Shown one piece after another: positions 1-6,128 of a DNA stretch of 6,218 nt. The stretch is taken from contig JAJEBJ010000172.1 in the NCBI GenBank assembly GCA_022822575.1, positions 1 through 6,218 of the forward strand, in the 5' to 3' direction. Below the pieces are notes generated by a model. That model did no database searches. It saw nothing but the letters and a program-made list of their open reading frames with translations, and was not told the DNA's origin. Position 1 is the first letter of the stretch; each line of letters starts with the position of its first letter. The stretch is from Alphaproteobacteria bacterium. Its GTDB lineage: Bacteria > Pseudomonadota > Alphaproteobacteria > SP197. The position numbers and the translations under genes are program-made.

Positions 1-1156
1 CGGCGAGTGAACGGATAACGTCGAGTTCACTTTCCTTTAGAAGACGTGCGACGGGTCCCTTTCCTGCGCCGTCCTGGAAGACAATCCAGGCCAGGCCTCC
101 CGCCCCGTTCTCCTGGGCAAAGGAGATCATGCGATCGAAAAAGCTGCGCGGCGCGGCCGCGCCCCCCGGCACGGGAATGGCGCGGACCACCGCGCCTTCG
201 CCGATTTGCCGGCGAAAGATCCTGAAATCGGACTCGGCGAAGGGCGCCGTGGCGTCGACGTTGACCAGGGGATTGCGCAGGTCCGGCTTGTCGGTGCCGT
301 ACTTCAGCATGGCTTCTTCATAGGCGATGCGGGGGAACGGCGACTCCGTGACCGGGAATGACGCGAACTCCCGGAACAGTCCGCCGATGACGGGTTCGAT
401 GGCCGCGAACACGTCCTCCTGCGTCACGAAGGCCATTTCCACGTCGAGCTGGTAGAACTCCCCGGGCGAACGATCGGCGCGCGCATCCTCGTCGCGGAAA
501 CAGGGCGCGATCTGGAAGTAGCGGTCGAAGCCGGAAGCCATGACAAGCTGCTTGAACTGCTGCGGCGCCTGGGGGAGGGCGTAGAACGAGCCTTGGTGAA
601 GACGGCTGGGGACCAGGAAATCCCGCGCCCCTTCCGGACTTGATGCGGTCAGGATGGGAGTCTGGAACTCCAGGAAACCGCCCTGGATCATCCGCCGGCG
701 TATGGAATCGATGATCCTCGAGCGCAGCACGATGTTCGCGTGCATCGACGGTCTGCGCAGGTCGAGAAACCTGTAGCGCAGGCGCACGTCCTCGGGATAG
801 TCGACTTCACCGAACACCGGCATCGGCAAGGGTTCGGCCTCCGACAGCACCGTGAACGACCGGATGCGCACCTCGACCTCGCCGGTGTCGATCTCCGGGT
901 TCACGGTGTCGGCGTCACGGGACACCAGTTCGCCCTCCACGGTGACCACGCTTTCCGGGCGGATCCGCTCCACCGCCGCAAACCCGGGATCATCGGTCTC
1001 GATGACGCACTGGGTCGTGCCGTACTGGTCGCGCAGATCAACGAAGAGGAGATTGCCGTGATCCCGCTTGCGGTGCACCCAGCCGGAAAGGCGCGCGGCG
1101 GTGCCGACATGGTCACGGCGAAGTTCACCGCAGGTGTGTGTGCGATAACGGTGCAT
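1..1156 (-). CDS. aspS: Aspartyl-tRNA synthetase, C-terminus beyond the window edge
   Basis: Class II aminoacyl-tRNA synthetase that activates aspartate with ATP and charges tRNA in the cytoplasm. My reverse-strand translation gives 385 residues without a stop; E. coli AspRS is 590, so about 200 residues, including catalytic motif 3, lie outside. It begins MHRYRTHTCGELR. The OB-fold anticodon-binding domain follows (about 1-110, with GWVHRKRDHGNLLFVDLRD at 25-43), then class II motif 1 (near 150-170), the PEGARDFLVPSR segment (174-185), YALPQAPQQFKQL (192-204), motif 2 CFRDEDARADRSPGEFYQLD (219-238), and the start of the bacterial GAD insertion. The ADRSPGEFYQ loop has one residue more than E. 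coli ADRQPEFTQ, as I recall for alphaproteobacteria. Residues 33 (His) and 83 (Asp) replace Leu30 and Lys81 of E. coli, suggesting a non-discriminating enzyme. The start fits homologues; an in-frame ATG at 1165 (adding MSF) is possible, and neither has a clear Shine-Dalgarno. Divergent from rnd. The family is certain; only the start and tRNA specificity are open. Confidence 0.96.
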   Translation of the reverse strand, partial: MHRYRTHTCGELRRDHVGTAARLSGWVHRKRDHGNLLFVDLRDQYGTTQCVIETDDPGFAAVERIRPESVVTVEGELVSRDADTVNPEIDTGEVEVRIRSFTVLSEAEPLPMPVFGEVDYPEDVRLRYRFLDLRRPSMHANIVLRSRIIDSIRRRMIQGGFLEFQTPILTASSPEGARDFLVPSRLHQGSFYALPQAPQQFKQLVMASGFDRYFQIAPCFRDEDARADRSPGEFYQLDVEMAFVTQEDVFAAIEPVIGGLFREFASFPVTESPFPRIAYEEAMLKYGTDKPDLRNPLVNVDATAPFAESDFRIFRRQIGEGAVVRAIPVPGGAAAPRSFFDRMISFAQENGAGGLAWIVFQDGAGKGPVARLLKESELDVIRSLA

Positions 1157-1187
1157 GAACGACATTCCGGGAAGCAGGTGCGATGGC

Positions 1188-1216
1188 TAAACAACGCAAC
1201 ACCACCTGTTTGTCAA
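1188..1216 (-). promoter_or_regulatory. Candidate sigma-70 promoter of aspS
   Basis: On the minus strand a perfect -35 hexamer TTGACA (1216-1211) is followed, after exactly 17 bases, by TGTTTA (1193-1188), a poor -10 match within a locally A/T-rich patch. Transcription would start near 1181 and give a leader of about 25 bases before the aspS ATG. Alphaproteobacterial promoters often keep a strong -35 and a weak -10, which makes this reasonable, but the -10 is weak enough that the call rests mainly on the -35 box and its position. Confidence 0.42.
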
Positions 1217-1221
1217 GCGGC

Positions 1222-1234
1222 GGGAACGTTTCCC
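1222..1234. repeat. Short inverted repeat just upstream of the aspS -35 box
   Basis: GGGAACGTTTCCC is an inverted repeat with 5-base arms (GGGAA/TTCCC) around CGT. It ends six bases upstream of the candidate aspS -35 hexamer, a position where an operator or activator site could lie. The arms are short, so chance is a realistic explanation. I do not recognise the motif as a site of a particular regulator. Confidence 0.25.
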
Positions 1235-1293
1235 ACTCCGTCATGTGCGACGTTGCAAAGGCGCGAGACCAGTTGGACGAGCCTTGAGCGGAG

Positions 1294-1305
1294 CGCCACG
1301 TGGCG
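1294..1305. repeat. Perfect 12-bp palindrome CGCCACGTGGCG
   Basis: A perfect 12-base palindrome centred on CACGTG in the middle of the aspS/rnd intergenic region. Symmetry breaks immediately outside (G on the left, A on the right). It could be a dimeric regulator site serving either divergent gene, or a small hairpin in an rnd leader. In GC-rich DNA a 12-base palindrome also arises by chance from time to time, so this is a candidate only. Confidence 0.3.
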
Positions 1306-1420
1306 AAGCGCGAACAGCGTCTGAAGGGTGACAGTTCCCTGCCTTGCCGATGATCGTGCGAACACCGCGGCCAGGCTCCTCCTTGTGGACTTCCGGGGAG
1401 TGCGCCGGTAGAGAACCGTC

Positions 1421-2569
1421 ATGCGGGTTCTCGCCGACACGAAGAGTATCACGGGGTTCTGCGGTCGCCTGCGGGGCGAAACCTGGATTACCGTCGACAC
1501 GGAGTTCATTCCGGAGCGCACGTACTGGCCGCAATTGTGCCTCGTCCAGATTGCCGGCGCCGGAGAGGCCGCGGTCATTGATGCCCTGGCGGAAGGAATC
1601 GATCTGGGGCCCGTCTTCGATCTCATGACTGACAGGAATGTTCTCAAGGTGTTCCATGCGGGTCGCCAGGACCTTGAGATTCTCCTCCATCTTGCCGGCT
1701 CCCTGCCGGAACCGGTCTTCGACACCCAGGTGGCGGCCATGGCCTGCGGTCATGGCGAACAGGTGGGCTACGCCCGAATAGTTCAGGCGGTCACCGGCAG
1801 GACCATCGGCAAGGGAGCGCAGATCACGGACTGGTCGAAACGGCCGCTTTCCAGGAAACAGATTGCCTATGCCCTCGAAGATGTGACCTGCCTTCGCCCT
1901 GTCTTTGAACACCTTTCCTCGGTGCTGGCCGACAAGGGGCGCGAGACGTGGGTCCACGAGAAAATGGCATGGCTCAACGACCCGCAAACCTACCGGAATG
2001 ACGTGTCTGAAGCCTGGATGCGCATAAGAAAGAAGCCCCGGCAGCCGCGCGATCTGGCGGTCTTGCGCGAAGTCGCGACATGGAGGGAGCTGCTGGCGCA
2101 GGAAAGGAACCTGCCCCGTCGCCGCGTCATGACCGACGACGCCCTCGTTGCCATCGCCACTTCCCGGCCGCAGTCGCAAGAGGCGCTCAAGGGAATCCGG
2201 CTGGTTCCTCGCGGCATGGCGGGAGGCTCCCGGGGACACCAGATCGTCCAGGCGGTCAATCGTGCCATGTCGCTGGGCAAGGACGCCCTGCCACGGCTCG
2301 ATGAAAGTCAACCCGCGCGTGTGCCGCTCGTCCTTGCCGATCTCATCCGCACCCTGATCAACGCCCGTTGCGAGGAACTCGGCGTGGCCCAGGCGCTGAT
2401 CGCCAGTTCTGACGAGATTCGCCGGTTCGCTGCCAAGCCTGCCGGAGACAGTCCGCTGGCATGCGGCTGGCGCTACGATCTGCTTGGACGGGACATCGAA
2501 CGTCTTCGCGACGGAACGGTAGCGCTGTCCCTGGAGAGGGGAACGCTGAAGCTGGTTCCGCTTCCGTGA
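1421..2569 (+). CDS. rnd: Ribonuclease D, DEDDy 3'-5' exoribonuclease
   Basis: Cytoplasmic 3'-5' exoribonuclease that trims the 3' ends of tRNA precursors and other small stable RNAs, using two divalent metal ions. The product is 382 residues (E. coli RNase D is 375). The N-terminal DEDDy domain is intact: ExoI VDTEFIPERTYWPQLCLVQI with Asp26 and Glu28, ExoII KVFHAGRQDLEIL with Asp84, and ExoIII YALED with Tyr150 and Asp154. An HRDC nucleic-acid-binding domain follows at about 207-287 (LREVATWRELLAQERNLPR), then a second helical C-terminal region. The ATG is the first in frame after a TAG at 1409-1411, so it cannot be moved upstream by more than a few codons; the Shine-Dalgarno is weak (GTAGAG). 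Divergent from aspS, a neighbour pairing I recall in alphaproteobacteria. Its TGA is directly followed by the complement of the prpE stop, with no spacer. All catalytic residues are present. Confidence 0.96.
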   Translation: MRVLADTKSITGFCGRLRGETWITVDTEFIPERTYWPQLCLVQIAGAGEAAVIDALAEGIDLGPVFDLMTDRNVLKVFHAGRQDLEILLHLAGSLPEPVFDTQVAAMACGHGEQVGYARIVQAVTGRTIGKGAQITDWSKRPLSRKQIAYALEDVTCLRPVFEHLSSVLADKGRETWVHEKMAWLNDPQTYRNDVSEAWMRIRKKPRQPRDLAVLREVATWRELLAQERNLPRRRVMTDDALVAIATSRPQSQEALKGIRLVPRGMAGGSRGHQIVQAVNRAMSLGKDALPRLDESQPARVPLVLADLIRTLINARCEELGVAQALIASSDEIRRFAAKPAGDSPLACGWRYDLLGRDIERLRDGTVALSLERGTLKLVPLP

Positions 2570-4501
2570 TCAGTCGCCTGCCGGGTACCCGATGGTTGCC
2601 AGGGCGTCCCTGATGTCGTCGAGTGCGGCGGGATCCTCGATGGTGGCCGGCATGGGCACGGCGTCACCGTCGGCGATCTGTCGCATGGAACGGCGCAGGA
2701 TCTTGCCCGAACGGGTCTTGGGAAGCCGGGGAACGATCACCGCCTTGCGGAAGTTCGCCACGGCCCCGACATCGTTGCGCATCCGGCGCACCGCGTCGTC
2801 CACGATATCGGCATGGGACGCGGTAGACGTCGCTTTCAGCACCAGAAGTCCGACGGGAACCTGGCCCCGCAACGCGTCGGCGACGCCGATTACGGCGCAT
2901 TCGGCGACGTCCGGCAAGGTGGCCAGGACTTCTTCCATGGCGCCTGTCGACAGGCGGTGACCGGCGACGTTCATGACATCGTCGGTGCGGCCCATGATGT
3001 AGAGATAGCCGTCGTTGTCGTACATGCCGGCATCACCGGTCGAATAATACCCGGGGTACTCCTCGAGATAGCTCGAGACATAGCCCTCGTCGTTGTTCCA
3101 CAGGGTCGGCAGCGAGCTCGGCGGAAGGGGGAGACGCACGCAGACGGCGCCCGTGGTGCCGGACGGCAGGCGATGGCCTCGCGCATCGAGGATGTCGATG
3201 GCGTATCCGGGTGTCGGCCGGCCCGGTGAGCCGTGCCGTACCGGGAGATCGTCGATACCGCGGCAATAGGCAGCCATCGCCCAACCCGTCTCGGTTTGCC
3301 ACCAGTGGTCGACCACCGGCCGTGACAGTTTCTCCTCCGCCCACGCGATGGTGTCAGGATCGGCGCGTTCGCCGGCAAGGAAGAGGGTGCGGAATTGGGA
3401 GAGATCCGCCGCCGCGAGGAAGTCGCCTTCCGGATCGTCCCGGCGGATGGCGCGGATCGCGGTCGGCGCCGTGAAGAGGGCCGCCACGCCATTGCTCTCG
3501 ATGACGCGCCAGAAAACGCCGGCGTCGGGTGTGCCGACCGGCTTGCCCTCGAAGAGGATTGTGGGGTTTCCGTGGAGGAGAGGCGCATAGACGATGTAAC
3601 TGTGACCGACGACCCAGCCGATATCGCTTGCTGCCCACCAGCACTCGCCGGGCGCCACGTCATAGACCGCCTTCATGGTCCACGTGAGTGCCACCGCGTG
3701 CCCGCCATTGTCCCTCACCACGCCCTTCGGCTTGCCGGTGGTCCCGGAGGTATAGAGGATGTAGAGCGGGTCGGTGGCGGCCACGGGGACCCAGTCGACG
3801 GGTGTCGCCTGTGCCATTTCCTCGTACCAGTCGTGGTCACGTCCTTTCTTCAGTTGGCCGGACTGCTGTTCACGGGCCAGGACGATCATCGTTCCGGGTA
3901 CGTGTGATGCGAGGGTGAAAGCCTCCTCGAGTATGGGGAGGTAGGGGATGATGCGGCCCGGTTCCACGCCGCAGGTGGCGGTGAGAACCACTTTCGGCGT
4001 CGCGTCATCGAGGCGTTTCGCGACCTCCGCCGCGGCAAACCCGCCGAACACCACGGAATGGACGGCGCCGATGCGGGCACAGGCCAGCATCGCAATGACC
4101 GCCTCGGGCACGGCAGGCATGTAGATCACGACTCGGTCTCCCCGGGTGACCGAGTGGTTGCTCAGGACACCGGCGAATGTCGCCACGTCGCGCTTGAGTT
4201 CGCTGTAGGTCAGCGTTCGCCTGGCGCCGGTGATCGGGCTCTCCCAGATCAGTGCGAGTTGATCGCCGCGTCCATTGTCCACATGGCGATCGATGGCATT
4301 CCAGCAGGTGTTGGTCTCGCCCCCGGAGAACCAGCGATAGAAGGGCGCCCGGGAGTCGTCGAGCACCCGATCCCAGGGCTTGGTCCAGCAGATGTTGCCG
4401 GCCAGTTCCTCCCAGTAGCCGTCCGGATCCGCCAGCGATTGATGGTAGATGCTCTGAAACTCCTGAGACATGGCTCCAGCCCCCGGTTCAACGGAACACA
4501 T
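2570..4501 (-). CDS. prpE: Propionyl-CoA synthetase (propionate-CoA ligase), PrpE/ACSS3-like
   Basis: AMP-forming acyl-CoA synthetase of the ANL superfamily: propionate + ATP + CoA gives propionyl-CoA, AMP and PPi, feeding the methylcitrate cycle or the propionyl-CoA carboxylase route. With this start it has 643 residues, normal for the family. Seen in order: N-terminal ACS cap (YHQSLADPDGYWEEL, about 18-32), P-loop YTSGTTGKPKGVVRDNGGHA (250-269), SDIGWVVGHSYIVYAPLL (292-309), TAPTAIRAIRRDDP (344-357), LFLAGERADPDT, WWQTETGW (400-407), STGDAG, hinge GRTDDVMNVAGHR (504-516), and PKTRSGKILRR with catalytic Lys600. The WQTETGW and TAPTAIRAIRR segments match PrpE rather than Acs; the C-terminal domain also resembles mitochondrial ACSS3. 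ATG 4501 has AAAGGA seven bases upstream; ATG 4471 (MSQEF, 633 residues) fits the conserved N-terminus and is the alternative. Longer frames to 4690 would overlap hldE antisense. No prpBCD genes are nearby. Acetate or butyrate could also be used. Confidence 0.92.
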   Translation of the reverse strand: MCSVEPGAGAMSQEFQSIYHQSLADPDGYWEELAGNICWTKPWDRVLDDSRAPFYRWFSGGETNTCWNAIDRHVDNGRGDQLALIWESPITGARRTLTYSELKRDVATFAGVLSNHSVTRGDRVVIYMPAVPEAVIAMLACARIGAVHSVVFGGFAAAEVAKRLDDATPKVVLTATCGVEPGRIIPYLPILEEAFTLASHVPGTMIVLAREQQSGQLKKGRDHDWYEEMAQATPVDWVPVAATDPLYILYTSGTTGKPKGVVRDNGGHAVALTWTMKAVYDVAPGECWWAASDIGWVVGHSYIVYAPLLHGNPTILFEGKPVGTPDAGVFWRVIESNGVAALFTAPTAIRAIRRDDPEGDFLAAADLSQFRTLFLAGERADPDTIAWAEEKLSRPVVDHWWQTETGWAMAAYCRGIDDLPVRHGSPGRPTPGYAIDILDARGHRLPSGTTGAVCVRLPLPPSSLPTLWNNDEGYVSSYLEEYPGYYSTGDAGMYDNDGYLYIMGRTDDVMNVAGHRLSTGAMEEVLATLPDVAECAVIGVADALRGQVPVGLLVLKATSTASHADIVDDAVRRMRNDVGAVANFRKAVIVPRLPKTRSGKILRRSMRQIADGDAVPMPATIEDPAALDDIRDALATIGYPAGD

Positions 4502-4508
4502 GGTAGGG

Positions 4509-4514
4509 TCCTTT
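4509..4514 (-). promoter_or_regulatory. Ribosome binding site deciding the prpE start
   Basis: Minus-strand AAAGGA is followed by a 7-base spacer and then ATG at 4501. The competing ATG at 4471 has only GGAG two bases away, too close for normal use. This favours the longer N-terminus MCSVEPGAGAMSQEF. Confidence 0.6.
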
Positions 4515-4581
4515 GGCACGCCCTGAAAGACACGCCTGGCGCTCCGCGTTCGGTCGATTGACTGGACAGGTCCATCGGTGC

Positions 4582-4591
4582 AAGGAAGGGG
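4582..4591 (+). promoter_or_regulatory. Ribosome binding site deciding the hldE start
   Basis: AAGGAAGGGG lies directly before ATG 4593, with the AAGGA core six bases from it. It places the hldE start at this ATG and rules against the in-frame GTG at 4578, whose first codons would be the ribosome binding site itself. Confidence 0.75.
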
Positions 4592-4592
4592 C

Positions 4593-6077
4593 ATGTCGAC
4601 GAACCCGTCTCCCGACCTCGCGGCAGCGATCGACCGGCTCGCCGGTGCCCGTGTCATGGTGATCGGCGACGTCATGCTCGACCGATTCATCTACGGGGGC
4701 GTGGAGCGGATCTCTCCCGAAGCGCCTGTTCCGGTGTTGCGCGTCGAAACCGAGGACTCCATGCCGGGAGGAGCCGGCAATGTCCTGCGCAACCTGGTCG
4801 CCATTGACGCGCGGGTGTGTTTCGTGGCCGTCGTGGGAGACGACCAGGTCGGCCGCGATCTGATCTCCATGATCGCCCGGGAAGAAGGCGTCGAGCCCTA
4901 TGTGCTGGTGGAGCGGAACCGGGTTTCCACCCGCAAGGACCGGTTCGTCGACGGTGGACACCAGCTGCTGCGCGCCGACCATGAGACGGATCGCGCCATC
5001 CTGCCTGAGACGGAGTCCAGGATTGTGGACATTGCCGCCCACGCCATGTCGGGTGTCGATGTCCTGGTCCTGTCCGACTATGCCAAGGGCGTGATGACGG
5101 CAGAGGTGACCGATGCCGTCATAGCCTCGGCGCGTCAGGCGGGTATCCCGGTCGTCGTCGATCCCAAGAGCCACGCATTCTCGCGTTACCGTGGAGCCAG
5201 CGTTCTCACGCCCAACCGCCAGGAACTCGCCATGGCAGCCCGAATGGACGTGAACGGCGACGAGGAGATTGTCGCGGCGGCCCGTATGGTGATGGAGGAA
5301 TCGGACGCCGGGTGCATCCTTGTCACCCGGAGCGCCGCCGGCATGTCCCTCGTCGAGCGCAACGGCGCAACCCTCCATCTGCCTGCGGAAGTGCGAGAGG
5401 TCTATGACGTCTCCGGGGCCGGAGATACCGTGGTCGCGGTGTTCGCTGCTGCCCTGGGGCAGGGCCTCGCGCCGGGGATCGCGGCCCGTCTGGCCAATCT
5501 TGCCGGTGGCGTGGCCGTGGGCAAGAGCGGTACCGCGGTGGTCGGTACCGACGATCTGCGGCACGTCCTGCACGGCCAGGCCTTCGAGAGCAACGAGGCG
5601 AAGATCGTGTCCCTCGAGACGGCCCTGGACATGGTCGCCTCGTGGCGTGAGTCCGAAGAGCAGATCGGCTTCACCAACGGCTGCTTCGATCTGCTCCATC
5701 CTGGCCATGTGTCGCTCCTGCGCCAGGCCCGCCGCCAGTGTGACCGGTTGGTGGTGGCGCTCAACAGCGATTCCTCCGTCCAGGGTCTCAAGGGTCCTGG
5801 CCGTCCCGTGCAGTCCGAAATCTCCAGGGCCCAGATCCTCGCATCGATGGCAGACGTGGATCTGGTGGTCGTTTTCGGCGAGGCGACGCCGGTGAGCCTG
5901 ATCGAGCGCCTGCGCCCGGATGTTCTGGTGAAGGGGTCGGATTACCGCATCGACGAGGTCGTCGGCGCCGATATCGTGACCTCCTATGGTGGCCGGGTCT
6001 ATCTTGCCGATCTGGTCGACGGGTTCAGCACAACCGCCACGGTGACCCGGATGGCGTCCGACTCTGAAGGGAGATGA
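4593..6077 (+). CDS. hldE: Bifunctional heptose 7-phosphate kinase / heptose 1-phosphate adenylyltransferase
   Basis: Cytoplasmic enzyme of ADP-L-glycero-beta-D-manno-heptose synthesis for the LPS inner core. The N-terminal domain phosphorylates D-glycero-beta-D-manno-heptose 7-phosphate at C1; after GmhB removes the 7-phosphate, the C-terminal domain adds AMP from ATP. The product is 494 residues (E. coli HldE 477). Domain 1 (about 1-325) is a PfkB/ribokinase fold: MVIGDVMLDRFIYG (22-35), MPGGAGNVLRNL (57-68), VLVLSDYAKGVM, VVVDPKS (187-193), TPNRQE, and VSGAGDTV (273-280) with catalytic Asp278. Domain 2 (about 355-490) is a cytidylyltransferase-like fold: GFTNGCFDLLHPGH (359-372) with the HxGH motif at 369-372, VALNSDSSVQGLKGPGRPV (388-406), VKGSDYRIDEVVG and DGFSTTATV near the end. 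Both active sites look intact. The start is set by a strong Shine-Dalgarno. gmhA, gmhB and hldD are not in the window, and no neighbour here is an LPS gene. Confidence 0.96.
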   Translation: MSTNPSPDLAAAIDRLAGARVMVIGDVMLDRFIYGGVERISPEAPVPVLRVETEDSMPGGAGNVLRNLVAIDARVCFVAVVGDDQVGRDLISMIAREEGVEPYVLVERNRVSTRKDRFVDGGHQLLRADHETDRAILPETESRIVDIAAHAMSGVDVLVLSDYAKGVMTAEVTDAVIASARQAGIPVVVDPKSHAFSRYRGASVLTPNRQELAMAARMDVNGDEEIVAAARMVMEESDAGCILVTRSAAGMSLVERNGATLHLPAEVREVYDVSGAGDTVVAVFAAALGQGLAPGIAARLANLAGGVAVGKSGTAVVGTDDLRHVLHGQAFESNEAKIVSLETALDMVASWRESEEQIGFTNGCFDLLHPGHVSLLRQARRQCDRLVVALNSDSSVQGLKGPGRPVQSEISRAQILASMADVDLVVVFGEATPVSLIERLRPDVLVKGSDYRIDEVVGADIVTSYGGRVYLADLVDGFSTTATVTRMASDSEGR

Positions 6078-6111
6078 CCGTCCCCGACCATCCCACTTCG
6101 GGACTCCTCGT

Positions 6112-6128
6112 GCCTGACAGGGTCAGGC
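6112..6128. terminator. Small hairpin between hldE and the DUF465-like gene
   Basis: GCCTGACAGGGTCAGGC forms a perfect 7-bp stem with a 3-base loop, 34 bases after the hldE stop, in the convergent gap, and it overlaps the stop codon of the minus-strand gene. It has no T tract on either strand, so it is not a canonical intrinsic terminator. It may still help end or protect transcripts from both sides. A second, bulged stem (GTCCC 6080-6084 with GGGAC 6100-6104) lies just upstream and is weaker. Confidence 0.35.

Larger units (their letters stand above)
1157..1420. other. Divergent intergenic region between aspS and rnd
   Basis: These 264 bases separate the starts of two genes that point away from each other. 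I see no conserved protein in either strand; the open frames that cross it run antisense into aspS or rnd. It holds a candidate aspS promoter near the aspS end and two short palindromes. I found no convincing sigma-70 type promoter facing rnd, and no T-box or riboswitch-like fold by eye. The base composition near 1188-1216 is more A/T-rich than the surroundings, which fits a promoter there. Confidence 0.7.
4502..4592. other. Divergent intergenic region between prpE and hldE
   Basis: Ninety-one bases separate the two divergent starts. Each end carries a strong ribosome binding site. A TTGACT at 4558-4563 faces hldE, but no acceptable -10 follows, and any -10 at normal spacing would fall on the hldE Shine-Dalgarno, so I do not call it. 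No convincing promoter is visible towards prpE either; promoters may lie partly inside the coding sequences. Confidence 0.6.

Noticed and set aside
740..1324. A 194-codon plus-strand frame across the aspS start
   Set aside because: It overlaps the conserved AspRS N-terminus antisense and has no domain-like features or convincing ribosome site; it is a shadow of aspS.
1241..2311. A 356-codon open frame antisense to the start of rnd
   Set aside because: It is wholly antisense to a clear RNase D gene and its intergenic 5' region, and its translation shows no recognisable motif. Long antisense frames are expected where codon third positions are GC-rich.
4514..4530. A TGGCACG resembling the -24 box of a sigma-54 promoter facing hldE
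   Set aside because: The -12 half (TTGCA-like with GC at the right spacing) is missing; the following bases are CCCTGAAAG. It is also on the wrong strand to serve prpE, the gene for which sigma-54 control would be expected.
4558..4580. TTGACT as a -35 box for hldE
   Set aside because: No -10-like hexamer follows at 16-18 bases, and the position would coincide with the hldE Shine-Dalgarno.
4488..5708. A 406-codon open frame antisense to hldE
   Set aside because: The hldE strand encodes all kinase and adenylyltransferase motifs without interruption. The antisense product is rich in His, Gly, Asp and Arg, typical of a shadow frame, and would also cross the prpE start.
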